From: Basidiobolus meristosporus CBS 931.73
Taxonomy: Eukaryota > Basidiobolomycota > Basidiobolomycetes > Basidiobolales > Basidiobolaceae
Length of the DNA: 57,221 bases
Direction of reading: 5' to 3'
Assembly (NCBI GenBank): GCA_002104905.1
Contig: MCFE01000567.1
Span: 1-57,221, forward strand
Part shown: in pieces, positions 21,925-32,695 of the stretch
How positions within the stretch are numbered: position 1 is the stretch's first letter
Layout: the number at the start of each line of letters is the position of its first letter
Translations under genes and position numbers: made by a program
Notes under the pieces: generated by a model
Told to the model about the DNA's origin: nothing
What the model saw: the letters and a program-made list of their open reading frames with translations, nothing else
Database searches by the model: none

Positions 21925-23410
21925 TCATACTTCCACTCTGCAATTCTCAAATTGTGACCTAGTTAGTGGTGTTGTCAATATATCTGTCACTATTTTGTCA
22001 ATTGGGCAGTAAACTAACTCTACTAAGGTATTTTCTACAGCTTTCCTCACAAAGTGGTGTTGTACAAATATGTGCTTAGTTCTAGCATGATTAATAGGAT
22101 TCCTGGCTAGTGAAATACAACTTTGATTATCCTTGTAAATATATGTTGGTTCATTTGAGTCAAAACCTAAGTCTCTGAATAATTTTTGTAGCCATATAGC
22201 CTCCTTAGTTGTTTGACAAGCAGCCATATACTCAGCTTTGGTTGTATAGAGGGCCACAGATGGTTGTTTCTTGCAATTCCAAGTAATAGCTGCATCAGCA
22301 TAAAGAAATACATACCCAGTGGTGGAGTGTCTGTCAGTCCAGTCTCTGCCCTAATCTGAATTACCATAACCATCAAACATTTGCTATTAGCTGCCCCAGA
22401 GTATTCCAGTACCATATTTATGGTACCTTTTAAATAGCAGAAAATTGCTTAACTGCTATAATTAGATCTAATCCATTACTCTTCATGAATTGAATAACAA
22501 TTCCAACTGCCACTGCAATATCTGGACATGTAGACACCATCAGGTACATCAGGCTACCAAACATTGATTGATAGGGGAAGTTTTGGCCAATACTTCAGCC
22601 TTTATCACCTCAAGCTGGCTGAGAATTGCTCAGGTTCAGGTTATTGTCCATAGGGGTAGCTGCAGGCTTGCAATTTTCCATTCTGAAGTATCTAGGAGTG
22701 TCCCTGATGAATGTACACTGATTCAGCACAATTTTCAGTATAGGTATATCAAATTTTACTTTAATCCCAAGAAAATAGCTCAATTTTCCATGATCTTTCA
22801 TCTCAAATAGGCTGAAGTTATATGATTTTTTCTGTTTCAGTGCCTTCTGTTCACATTTAGCTATTATTAGGTTGTCCACATAATGAGCTATGATGATCAC
22901 TTCCTTTTTACGTGGTTTCACATATGTACTGTAATCTGAAGTGCTACAAATGAGCCTACTCTCCTTGAGATATGTGTCAATATTGTTATACCACGCTCTA
23001 GGTGCCTGTTTGGTCCCATGCAGCAATTTCCAAAGTCTGCACACCTTATGGTGGCTGTTTGGATTGGTGAAGCCTTTGAGTTGCTCCTTATATATAATAT
23101 CTTGCAAATCCCCATTTAGAAAGGCTGGTTTGACACCTATTTGGTGTGGATCTATACTGTATACAGCTGCCAGGGCTAGAACTGTCCTATTGGAGTTAAA
23201 CTTGGCAACCAGAGCAAGTGTTTCCTTAAAGCCTAGTCCCTGGATCTGGGAATAGCCTTTTACCACCAATCTAGCCTTGTACTTATCAACAGTACCATAT
23301 AGGTTTATCTTGGTCTTGTAGGCCCATCTACATTATATTTGATTTCTACCATTCAATAAGTCTACCAGTTCCCACATTTTTGCCCTGATCAATGATTGGT
23401 ACTCCTCCTG
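21925..23410 (-). pseudogene. copia-2 reverse transcriptase and RNase H
   Basis: RT frame 22610-23269 reads KARLVVKGYSQ (just upstream), KPAFLNGDLQDIIY and HGTKQAPRAWY. The catalytic box is YVDN instead of YVDD, and the conserved QMDVKTAF is QIGVKPAF, so both catalytic Asp positions are hit. The RNase H end at 21925-22257 reads ALYTTKAEYMAACQTTKEAIW and HIFVQHHFVRKAVE. A stretch between 22258 and 22609 is out of frame. Confidence 0.8.
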
Positions 23411-23779
23411 TGTTATGATCTGCCACTTAAATGTTTAAGTTAGATTGGTTTTTAGTCAAATCAACTAGTAATATGTTTAGCTTATCAGTATATTAGTATT
23501 GCCTATCAAATTAGTAGCATTAGTCAGCAGATGAGTAAGCAGATCCTTATCAGACAGAATTAGATATTTTAAGTAGGATCTTATTGGATGATGATGATGC
23601 AATCAAATGAGTCATCTGCCACAGCCTACATTAGGAAATGCAATTAGTCAGCAAGTGATCTGGCTAAATGTATATAAGGAGCTGCTGGAACCTCAACAAA
23701 GATCAGTTCAAGATTTGGTGAATACAATACTTGCTAAACTCCCTAATCCTCTACAACTCTTATACCCAGACTTGTAACA
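23411..23779 (+). repeat. solo gypsy-1 LTR inside copia-2
   Basis: 369 bp, TGTTATGATC...ACTTGTAACA, close to the solo LTR at 12903-13270 and with the same TGTATATAAGG. Copia-2 RT sequence lies on its left (ending at AGGAGTACC) and copia-2 linker on its right. I see no convincing target duplication. Confidence 0.85.
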
Positions 23780-24609
23780 TCCGCATGGCTTGTTACCACA
23801 TTTTAGCAACTGGGCTCTACATTGTCTGATGTAGATTCTGGGGTTTGGCACAAAAGGCAAGATAATAGACTTGTTCCATTGTACCATGCCAGGGCGCGCG
23901 GCGCAATCCGCGGTTGCAAAGAACGATTGGGCGCAATATTATAGCTACCAGAAGGCAGGATTGTTCTTGGACGATTTCGCACTATGCGGGACAATCTTGC
24001 ACACTATGGCACAATCTGACACAATGAGGTTGGCGCGGATGATTGCGCCAACTTGTAATGCTTGCATCACGTGCGCGATTGGATACCGCTATAATGGCAG
24101 GTAAAATCCGGTATTTGGATATGTTTCTTTAATGTAAATGGAAATGAATGTGTATCACACTATAAACTACACTGATACTTACTATTTTGGTCACCCTCAC
24201 TCCAATTGGACGGTATCTCAGTGGTTAGTTGGTCCAAAAGTATCCTGAAGCTGGCAGCCCCCAATTGGCTCATTGACTACTGAAAAAGCTACCTGATTCG
24301 CCATCAAATATCCCATTTTGCCCATTGAGCAAGTAAATCCCTGATCCTAGTGATTGGGCAAGGTGTCATAGCTAGCACGCAAGCAATCGTGTAAGTGCAA
24401 AACAGATCCAATAGCTGCACTGGTATTACAGATGACGTATATATATGCAGGGTGTTTATTTATAGGGGTTCTGTCTCAAATGTGAGACAACCTTGATATT
24501 ACTTATATCAAAAATTTGATGATCACTGATTTGCGATGGCTCGATTTGGATCGCAAAAAAAAAGGGTTGTTGGGATCATTACAAATGTGAGCGATTCAAA
24601 GCAATCGCA

Positions 24610-25881
24610 TCATCTTCTCCTGGGTTTTTTTCTCACAGGGATTACTACTGAAGCATTTGGTAGTGACTCACTTTGCACACCTATACTACTTCCTGGCTGA
24701 CTATCATCTTGGCTACTTGTGTATTCATAGTCAGTATTTTGCCTCCTAGTTGATGAGTGCGATGCTGCAGCTTGGCTGCGCTGAATTGCTCCAACTGAAC
24801 CAACTGAACCAACTGAACCGGCCTGTAGTGCCACGCGCTGACACGTTCTTTTACTTGCCAAGGGCTCCGGTGGTTGAGTCACTTCATGTTGGTCATCATC
24901 AGTCAGTTCACCAGAAGTAACTCGCTGATGGTCAGGCAAAACGGCCCGCACAGGCGCGCCTTGACGCGTTGAGATGGCCCTTGGCTGAGTTTGAAGTGAT
25001 GCCGCATGTTGACGCGACTCGGTCCGCTCCAATGGACTTGTGTCTAAATGAGCAGTTTGGCGAGTTCTGGTAGTTTTGCTCTGAAGCGCGCGCGTTGACC
25101 TGACGCGCGTTGACTCAATGTGCGTTGACTTGACGCGGGGCGTTCTGGTAAAGGGTGTTGGCGTGGTCTGGACTGACGTGCGCCGGCGCGCTGTGGTTGC
25201 AAGAGATGGTAGGGAATCCAGCAAGGCATGCTGGCGTGATCTGGACAATGTTGCTTGCGGTCTGTATTCTTCCTCCTGAAGCTCACCATCTGATTCCTCA
25301 AGGTATTCACTTACCCTCTGTCTGATACTTTGGAGCTGTTGCCTGGATGAGTCCTGTGTATATTGCTCTCGGAAGCCACTTAGCTCTACTAATATATCAC
25401 GTAGTACATTAGTCATTTGAGGCAAAAACTCATTCAAAATCTCTTTGGTTCCCAAAGTTGAGGCACGAACGGACGCGTCCAGCCCGTACTGTGCAAATTG
25501 CGCGCAAAATTGTTCCCGCGCGGCTTCCTTGTCAAATCCCCTCACTCTCAGCTCATTCTTGATTTCAATACTTGTCTTGTTATATATCTTTTTACATACA
25601 TTGGCTGGCATCTTGATGTAGAACTCATGCCACAGCTTTCTACTCAAATTCTTCCATCTTTGTGGACTCTCTGAGGTATCTAGTTCTGCTAGATTAATCA
25701 GTAGTGCCCAAATATCTGTATGAAGGCTCATCATAGACACTTGGGCCATACTAAAATCATTTGGCAAGAACTCAAACGGATCCGACATCAACTTTTCCGG
25801 TCTGGACCGCGCTTGTGAGCTGGGGGATGGGTTTTGTCTGGGTTGTACTAAAGATGAGTTGAGGCTTGGTATGGGGACCAT
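24610..25881 (-). CDS. companion protein of the Harbinger element, possible DNA-binding partner
   Basis: 423 codons, uninterrupted, ATG at 25881. Residues about 55-160 are helical-looking (WALLINLAELDTSESPQRWK, then KLWHEFYIKMPANVCKKIY), which recalls but does not prove a Myb/SANT or MADF-like fold. About 160-200 is polar and acidic (YLEESDGELQEEEY). Then comes a long Arg/Ser/Thr-rich low-complexity part with TRxRSTR repeats, an SVGSVGSVG tandem (three 9-bp units in the DNA at about 24790-24822) and a basic tail RKKPRRR that could be a nuclear localisation signal. The DNA is CpG-rich, unlike the transposase half. Harbinger elements typically encode such a partner for nuclear import and terminal binding; that role here is inferred from position. 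It does not overlap any host gene. Confidence 0.65.
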   Translation of the reverse strand: MVPIPSLNSSLVQPRQNPSPSSQARSRPEKLMSDPFEFLPNDFSMAQVSMMSLHTDIWALLINLAELDTSESPQRWKNLSRKLWHEFYIKMPANVCKKIYNKTSIEIKNELRVRGFDKEAAREQFCAQFAQYGLDASVRASTLGTKEILNEFLPQMTNVLRDILVELSGFREQYTQDSSRQQLQSIRQRVSEYLEESDGELQEEEYRPQATLSRSRQHALLDSLPSLATTARRRTSVQTTPTPFTRTPRVKSTHIESTRVRSTRALQSKTTRTRQTAHLDTSPLERTESRQHAASLQTQPRAISTRQGAPVRAVLPDHQRVTSGELTDDDQHEVTQPPEPLASKRTCQRVALQAGSVGSVGSVGAIQRSQAAASHSSTRRQNTDYEYTSSQDDSQPGSSIGVQSESLPNASVVIPVRKKPRRR

Positions 25882-26240
25882 AGCAACGGATTTGGATACT
25901 TATACAGCAGTATATTGGCATCAATCTGGTCTTATATGAAATATATATGAAAACTAAAGTGATTGTTGAATTTTCCATATATTATGCATGATGCATCTTG
26001 GATCGCGTTGACATGGATCAGATCACATCAATCGTAGATTTCCTATTTGATTATAGACCTATGATTAAAGCATCAATAAAAGTACCAAGGCATTGTTTGC
26101 GGATGATTTTTGCAACATAATGATGGGATACATGGCAATTGATGGAGATTTAACCATAATGTGTTAAAAATCAGATAAATAACGCAGATTGCGCCGAATC
26201 GATTCAAACCGCCTCCATACAATCATCCATCAATTTTAAT
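25882..26240. promoter_or_regulatory. divergent intergenic region of the Harbinger element
   Basis: 359 bp between the two start codons. AT-rich with several TATA-like runs (ATATATATGAAA at 25940-25951, TATTATGCATGATGCAT at 25979-25995). It must hold both promoters if both genes are transcribed. No motif decides a start site. Confidence 0.4.
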
Positions 26241-27125
26241 ATGACTTACTCATCTGAATGGTCTTTTCTCATCAATCCCATCACTACCACTGGATTTCCT
26301 TTTGACACACTGGAGGAGATCTATTCCAAGTACTGTGGACCATCAACCCCAATCTACTCAAGGAGATCCCTTGTTAAGCTTCTCTGCTATTACAAGAACT
26401 ATTGCCCTACAAGGTTTCATCCCACCATCCATGGCAACAAAAGCCCTAGAAGCTTTCATTCCCAGCTGACAGCAATGGAGAACCACCTTGCAGAGGGTAT
26501 GAATGACTTAGAGCAAGCTTGGAATACTAGGTTCAGAAGCTCCAATAGACTTCCATATCCCAGCGTGTTCAGCAACAGGTTCCATATCAGGAGTATTTTG
26601 GATACCTTCCCAGTGAGGATTAACAGACCTTCTAGAGGGCAGAGGCACTTTTATTCTGGCAAGTACAAGGCACACTGTGTGAAGTTTCAAGCACTGTCTG
26701 ACATTGAGGGTAACATCAACTGGTTTAGTGGGCCATTTGCTGGAAGTAGGCATGACAAAGCACTCTGGGTAGAGAATCATCCTGAATTCAGTAGAGGGGA
26801 GAAATGTATGGCAGACTTGGCCTATATAGGAGAGGATTGTCAGAGATTAGGATGTATTACAGCTTATAGGAAGCCAAGGAATGGTGTGCTTAGCAGGCAG
26901 CAGAAGCTCTACAATGAGATATTTAATCATTTCAGAGTAAGGGTAGAGCACACATTTGGATATCTGAAGAGATTCAGCATATTGGCAGGTAAATACAGAG
27001 GAAAGTCATATATAGGAGAAAACAGCAGAATAGGTAAAATAGTTAAGATACTTATTAATGCACAGTATGTTCATACAAGAAGACATCCACTGAGAGAAAT
27101 GTGTCTGGAGCATTATGAAGAGTAA
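26241..27125 (+). CDS. PIF/Harbinger-type DDE transposase
   Basis: 294 residues with an open frame. The family motifs are in order: an N-terminal helical segment (RRSLVKLLCYYKNYCPTRFH), first acidic residue D121 in SILDTFPVRINRP (family GxxDGTHIP), HDKALW at 171-176, second acidic D192 in MADLAYIGE (family GDSGYPL) and third E236 in VRVEHTFGYLKRF (family VERAFGRLKRF). All three catalytic acids are kept. The second motif is unusual (ADLAYIGE). At 294 residues it is shorter than many Harbinger transposases (350-450), so an upstream exon may have been missed, although no in-frame extension is obvious. AATAAA follows the stop (27125). Reading frame intact, so possibly functional. Confidence 0.85.
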   Translation: MTYSSEWSFLINPITTTGFPFDTLEEIYSKYCGPSTPIYSRRSLVKLLCYYKNYCPTRFHPTIHGNKSPRSFHSQLTAMENHLAEGMNDLEQAWNTRFRSSNRLPYPSVFSNRFHIRSILDTFPVRINRPSRGQRHFYSGKYKAHCVKFQALSDIEGNINWFSGPFAGSRHDKALWVENHPEFSRGEKCMADLAYIGEDCQRLGCITAYRKPRNGVLSRQQKLYNEIFNHFRVRVEHTFGYLKRFSILAGKYRGKSYIGENSRIGKIVKILINAQYVHTRRHPLREMCLEHYEE

Positions 27126-27306
27126 ATAAAGCAAGGAAAGCACTATTCTGAGCAACATAAGTAAGATTGATTAAATTACCAGTAACTGTATCATACCACT
27201 GGCATCATGGTAGAAATTATAGTGCCAGATAGTGCCGTAGAGTGCCAGATTGATCCGGCACTATAAACCGGCTGGCACTATGTGGCACTATCCAACGGAA
27301 CAAGTC

Positions 27307-28740
27307 TAATCTTCTGCATGGGAAATGGGTGTCAGTAACCAGATCCTGCAGCATTTCTTATTCTGGTAGATCTCCTAACTGGCATAATCTGCCCTGATCT
27401 GGAGCTAGTAAAATTTTCTCTCATATATGGCTGAAATAGGTATATATATTCTTCATTAGTGTTGATTGCATCATCAGGCAGGTGGCCAATGATATCAGCG
27501 GCTTTCTGATCTGAGTTCTTGTCAATTATAATGTCCCTGCTCTTGATCAGCTTCTGGGTTTTGCCATTTTTCACTCTGTACCCTTTAGTTTCAACACAAT
27601 ACCTATGAGAGATCCCTTTTCTACTCTTTGGCTCCAGCTTAGAGCATTTTATGTCATGGATGTGATAAAAGACACCACTGCCAAATATCCTGAGGTGCTG
27701 GGGGTCTAGTTTTCTGCCTGTATATGCTTCAAAGGGTGTAGAATCTCAGAGTGCAGTTGTTGGGCATCTATTATTAATTAATACTGTGGCAGCAACAGAC
27801 TCAGCCTAAAACTTGTAGTCCATTCACTTGTTGTGTAGCATAGGTCTTACCACCATTGCTATTGCTTTATTTGCATGTTCTGTGAATCTGTTTGGTTGTG
27901 GAGTATGTGAGCAGTGGTCTGTTGATGTATGCCAGTAACTGAGTAGTATATTTCCAGCTCCTTTTGGCAGTATTCCCATCTAGTGTCACCTTGAAGTAAT
28001 TTCAATTTACAGCCATTTTGTGTTTCTGCCATGTTCCTGAAGTGCTTAGACATCTCTAAACCCTCATCCATAGTTTTGAGGAAGTACACCCATGGGTATC
28101 TTGTCTTGTAATCAATAAACATCATAAAGTATCTCTGAACTCCTAAGGACAGTGTTCTCATGGACCCACGTATGTCTATGTGTACAATAGCCAAATATTT
28201 GGTAGTGTTGATTCATCCTGAGCTCCTGCAACATTGCCTAGCTTATTTGCAATATGAACATCCCTTCCAGACACTCAATATAATTGGAATTGAGTAATTT
28301 GGGCCCAAAACAAGTGGATTCTTCACTAATTGGCTTGTTTTCTGTTCCCCAATGTGTGCTAGACTCCTATGCCACATCTCCCAGTTAGTATCATCAGTTT
28401 CAGCAATGCTGACTTACTCATATATAACAATCATGCATTGTAACTTCTTTATATTGTGATCTCTGATTCCCAAAGCTAGTTTTGGTCCATTTTCACTCAA
28501 TATTGAGCAGCTCAGCTGAGTGGGAATACATTTCAGTCCCAAAGTAGTTGCTAAACTCACTTAGAGTAGGATCTTTGCTATTTCAGGTACATAGAGTACA
28601 TAAGTCAGTATTGCTGTTGTAGCCTCTGAGATATCACTCATATTTAGGTGCATAGACCCACTGGCAGTAGCTGCAAGTGCAGAGTTGTCCCCCAGATACA
28701 TCTTTCTTACAGGAATAGTCTTAGTTGCTGAACCTCTTCA
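27307..28740 (-). pseudogene. copia-2 integrase and pre-integrase region
   Basis: Minus-strand order: GAG-pre-integrase (28215-28740, VKNPLVLGPN and CSYCK-type zinc-region scraps), the integrase core with IDIRGSMRTLSL and FMMFIDYKTRYPWVYFLKTM at 27859-28194, then the C-terminal part (27332-27858) with ...LIKSRDIIIDKNSDQ and RRSTRIRNAAG at 27332-27574. The third catalytic residue region is degraded (HILHNQTDSQNMQIKQ). Ends at the Harbinger insertion. Confidence 0.75.
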
Positions 28741-29640
28741 CTATAGCACAAATATGTTGCAATGCTCAAGAGTCAATATACCATTCATGATTTGGCTACT
28801 TGCACTCTCTGATAAGGTTACAAATAACTGTTCAGTAGTAGTTATATAGTTTGCCTGCTCTAGTTTCTGTTTTTCTGCATGTTTCTTCTTGCATTCTCTT
28901 GCCCAGCATCCTGGCTTCTTACAGTAGTTACAGCAACAAGGCTTTCTTTTGTTTTTGTTGCTCTCCTTTCTTTCCTGTGTGTCTTTCTGAGCTGAACAAA
29001 GCATTGTCTTCAATCCTCTCTGCTTGATCATTGTATCTGAGTACTTTATAGACAGGTCTTCCATTGACATTGTTTAAAGTCAAATTGTCTTCTCTGCTCT
29101 CAAATAAAAGTATGAGGGGCTCAAACCTGGCTGGTAGGCTGCAAAGCAGACAGAGTATCTTTTCTTCATTAACCACAGCTTATTTGATACTGTAAAGTTC
29201 TTTTGTAAGTGTCTCCATTCTAGCTATGGGTTGTAGCATGTCATCCTCTGGCTTCTTCCCCATGTAGAAGAACTTTCTTTCAAATAAAATCTGCTTGATA
29301 CTTTTTTGCTCTAAAGATTCTCTCTAGGGATACCCATGCTGCTTTGGCAATATTAGAAGCATGAGCATGCCAGGTCAGGGAATCTTGTACATAGATACAT
29401 ACAGCATTAAAGGCCTTTCTCTCCCTCTCTTGATACTTTTTAACCTCTTCTGCTGTTGCCTTGAGCACTAATTTCTTTCCTGTTACAATATTCCAAAGCT
29501 CTATTTCCACAGGGTGGATATTCAACCTGATTCTCCAAAGTCTGTAGTTCTTCTCATCAGACCTCTATTTTACAGGGAAGATGTATGTGTTGTTCTGTTT
29601 ACTGGCAGATGTCTTCTGTAAAATAGACTAAGGCAATTGG
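28741..29640 (-). pseudogene. copia-2 gag
   Basis: 29280-29525 reads LWNIVTGKKLVLKATAEEV and AFNAVCIYVQDSL, the UBN2-like gag core. 28928-29176 has LCSLPARFEPLILLFESRED. 28741-29070 has a CCHC knuckle CNYCKKPGCWARECKKK. The expected start MSPN is at 29646-29635, inside the PBS, but a frame change follows within about 80 bp. Confidence 0.75.
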
Positions 29641-29679
29641 GGCTCATTACCTGTTGCATTTCAAGAAGTGTCTAGAAGT
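29639..29679 (-). other. copia-2 PBS and stub of 5' LTR
   Basis: 29652-29679 is the last 28 bp of the LTR (ends TGCAACA on minus). Next to it the minus strand reads GGTAATGAGCCCC (29651-29639), one base different from the copia-1 PBS GGTTATGAGCCCC. That sequence is complementary to the anticodon loop of initiator tRNA-Met. The rest of the LTR was replaced by retro-3 sequence. Confidence 0.7.
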
Positions 29680-30335
29680 ATATGTCTACTACAGCCTCCA
29701 TATCCTCCATTGCTGATGGAGTGGAGATCCAATGATAGACAAAGCAACAAAATTAAGTACTCAAAGGTTATTACAATGCATTAAGTGGAATTTTGCAACA
29801 TTGATAGGCACACCAAAAGGTTACAGCACTACTTCAAGAGCAGTACTCAAGAAATTGTACTTGATTATTGCAAGGACATATTGCAAAGACTTGCAGATGA
29901 GGTGCTGGACCTTGCAGTGCTGGCTGAAGGCCAGGGCATATGGGAACCTGTGTATGAACAGTAGCATAGAGCCATAGGATTCTTGCCAAAGTCATGGAAA
30001 CAGAGTGTTACAGTAGAAATCCTTATTGGGTGATGGATCTCAACAGAGTTACATATTGTGTATACATGTTAGTGTAGGTTATAGGACTTATGTAGGCAAA
30101 TACAGTTGTAATTGAGTTTCAACTGAAGTTTTAACAGATATAAATCAAATTATATGCTTGAAAAGTAAGAGAAACAATTGAGTCACGAAGTAAGGAGTGT
30201 GACAGGAGGCAATAGCCAATCAATGCACACAAACATAGGAGATGATAGGGTGTCTGGGATCAGAAAGTGAAAATACTAGCAGAGAACCAATCAAAAGCCA
30301 CTTATGTAATGTTTTGATAAAAAATTTTGACTATG
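29680..30335 (+). pseudogene. retro-3 gag remnant (plus copy)
   Basis: Collinear with the minus-strand gag at 33800-34385. The frame 29732-29977 reads RAVLKKLYLIIARTYCKDL, matching RSVLKKTQLNIARIYCKDW at 34164-34370. Homology continues to about 30330 (AAAAGCCACTT) and then stops just before the protease would begin. Confidence 0.55.
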
Positions 30336-31099
30336 TTTCTTGTCAAAGCTGGGGTGCAACTACTTTCTGATGGTCTTTGTGCAGTGTCATGATGTGATTA
30401 ATACCTCTCAGTCACAGGACTTGGAGTTTGTGACAGCCTTTGGATAGTTCACCTTTTCTTGTTCTTTGACCCTCCCAAGGAACTTACCCAGAACCCTATG
30501 GTTTGCCAACTATTTGGCTCTGTAGAAAACATCCCTCAAGCAATGCAAGCCGCACCCCACTCTGCCACCAAATGGTATCAGGTATTTGCCTTCAACCCCC
30601 TTGCAAGTGACAACCAGCAATGGTACTATGGTGACTCCCCATGCTCTGTGAACAAAATTGACCCTAGAGAAGCAAGTAAGTCAAGAGAGCTTCAAGCATG
30701 AAGCTCCCTCTTAACCCCCAAGATATGTGAGTACTAAACGCAGTACCCACTCTTTGCCCAAGAGTTCTCCCCAGAGTCCTACTCAAAGTCCCTAGTATCC
30801 TCCCTATGATTCCCCCATGCGCCCTCCCTCCTATCCCTGCCCTTATCTAGTTAGAACACTTACCATAACAGGAAGGTGTTCACACCCCTATTTTATAACA
30901 CATTGTCTATAATATAAGCCCCAAAGTGATATATATATCTACCCAATTGAACCAAGTGAGAGGACAAGAGGATTTGGACAAAATAAACACCAGTCTTTAT
31001 TACCTTCCTACCTTCTATTGGAAGCTATTCTGAACCAAGTGGTACTGACTTGACCTACAAGCTCTCCCAATCACCAAGTACAGTTGGTAAAGACACACA
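30336..31099 (+). other. unassigned region with one short frame
   Basis: An 80-codon frame (30459-30701; DPPKELTQNPMVCQLFGS...) has no family I recognise. Downstream is a C-rich stretch (30705-30850), then LTR-like features: TATATATATCTACC at 30932 and a run before the copia-1 fragment. It may be the gag start and LTR of a further element, but no second copy in the window supports this. Confidence 0.3.
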
Positions 31100-32695
31100 T
31101 GATGCACTTAGTCAAATTGCCAATCAATCAAAATCAATTGGATGCAGATGGGTCTTCAAATCAAAATACAAGGTTGATGGTACAATTGAAGGATACAAAG
31201 CAATACTTGTGGCCAAAGGATACTCTCATACAAATGGACTTGACTATACTGAGACCTTTGCACTGGTAGCCAAGTTTAACTCCATTAGACTAATTTTGGC
31301 TATTGCAGCCAAATATAAGTTTTTTACTCATCAAATAGATGTAAAAGCTGCATTTTTGAATGGAGAACTTGATGAGGACATATATATGGACCAGCCTGAT
31401 GGGTTTGTGGACCAAGATAAGCCCCATTTGGTCTGCAAGCTTAAAAAGTCACTATATGGTCTCAAACAATCACTGTCAGCCTGGAATTGCAAGATAGATT
31501 TGTATTTGGAATCTTTGAGTTTCAAAAGGAGTAATGCTGATTATAGTATATACTATAAGCCGGATAGAGCAAATCCAGTGCTATTAGCTCTATATGTGGA
31601 AGATGTTATTATAGCCACCATTAACCTAGACACATTGGAAGAGACTAAATCCAGCCTATCTAAAGAATTCAAGATGTCCAATCTAGGAGAACTCAGTCAC
31701 TACTTAGGGATTGAGTTCCCCATAGACAGAAGTACCCAGACTATTACCCTAAGCCAATCCAAGTATATTCAAGATATACTAAAGTAGTACCAAATGGAAG
31801 ACTGTAAACCAGCAGCTACCCCAATGGAGACAAACCTTAGCTTAGTCAAAACTCAACCAAATCAAGAGAGCTTGGTGCCAACTGCAAGCCCTGACTTTCC
31901 TTATCAATGTATGGTTGGCAGTCTGATGTATAGCATGCTTGGAACATATCCAGACATCCCATATTCAGTGGGAGTTATCAATACTAAGTGCGTCTTTATG
32001 CAAAGTAGCCCCTGTGTTTCACCTATGATGCAGGAGAAAATCCATTTTTTGATGTTTTTTTGTGGATCAATGTTGTGCAGGATGTGTAAGAGCACAAAAG
32101 GATTGAAGATATGCATCTGATACTCAATACCCATGGCACTCTGAATCTAGCTCCTGTGGCTTGTAACATGTCACAAAAATGCATGGCACTATCTTGGTCC
32201 ACTGGTACTATCTGGCACTATATTTAATTATTAGCCATAAAGTAAGATCAATAGAGAGCACTTATAGTGTCAGATAGTACCAGTGGACCAAGATATTGCC
32301 ATGCATTTTTGTGACATGTTACAATCCACAGGAGCTAGATTCAGAGTGCCATGGGCATTGAGTACCTGATGCATGTCTACAGTTCTTCTGTGCTCTTACA
32401 CATCCTGTACAACATTGACCTAAAAAAAAGGTAAAAAAATGGATTTTCTCTAACACAATGGGTGAAACACAGGGGCTGCTTTGCACAAAGATGCAGTGCT
32501 ATGTTTCACACTCTGTGGCCATGTATAGACTCACTTGGCCTCCCTGGCACACTATGGCATCATTTGGCACTCATGGCTCAATGTGGCACTATCCAATGGA
32601 ACAAGTCTGTTTACTAAACCATTAGCTAGAGACAACTTCAAATATCTTAGGTCAAAATTAGGACTAGTCAGTATGAACATTAAGCCAAGTGGGAG
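31100..32695 (+). pseudogene. copia-1 copy C: RT and RNase H, split by MITE M3
   Basis: 31050-31787 is an open RT frame reading GCRWVFKSKYKVDGTIEGYK, QIDVKAAFLNGELDEDIYM and a catalytic box LYVEDVII (YVDD to YVED). It continues after a stop at 31785 into ATPMETNLSLVK (31794-31980), is interrupted by M3, and resumes at 32609 with the last RNase H codons before the LTR. Everything upstream of RT is missing. Confidence 0.85.
31982..32608. repeat. foldback MITE M3 inside copia-1 copy C
   Basis: Two inverted arms of about 240 bp (about 31995-32225 and 32255-32490) around a short AT loop, for example GCCATGCATTTTTGTGACATG (right) against ATGTCACAAAAATGCATGGC (left). The right end has about 115 more bases and finishes CCAATGGAACAAGTCT, the Harbinger terminus. 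The left end lacks that outer segment, so it is truncated or suffered deletion together with the RNase H part. It inserted after copia-1. Confidence 0.75.

Larger units (their letters stand above)
23868..27306. mobile_element. PIF/Harbinger-type DNA transposon, two genes, apparently complete
   Basis: A 3439-bp element with ends AGACTTGTTCCATTG and CAACGGAACAAGTCT: 11 perfect inverted bases, then a near match. It is flanked by AAT on both sides (23865-23867 and 27307-27309), fitting the 3-bp duplications of PIF/Harbinger elements although the usual consensus is TWA. Joining the flanks restores copia-2 sequence. The right end has repeated AGTGCC/GGCACT words (27217-27290), likely transposase-binding motifs. 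It carries two divergent genes: an intact transposase on plus and a companion ORF on minus, as in many Harbinger elements, which need a second Myb-like protein. Confidence 0.8.
21532..29679 (-). mobile_element. copia-2 element, interrupted by Harbinger and a solo LTR
   Basis: Minus-strand Ty1/copia element in normal order: truncated 5' LTR (29652-29679), PBS (29639-29651), gag, integrase, RT, RNase H, 3' LTR. Two later insertions split it: the Harbinger element (23868-27306) between integrase and RT, and a solo gypsy-1 LTR (23411-23779) close by. Removing both leaves about 4.3 kb of copia sequence. Full of stops; inactive. Confidence 0.8.

Noticed and set aside
23411-23779. Target duplication for the solo LTR in copia-2
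   Set aside because: Flanks TCCTG and TCCGC do not match well enough to call a duplication.
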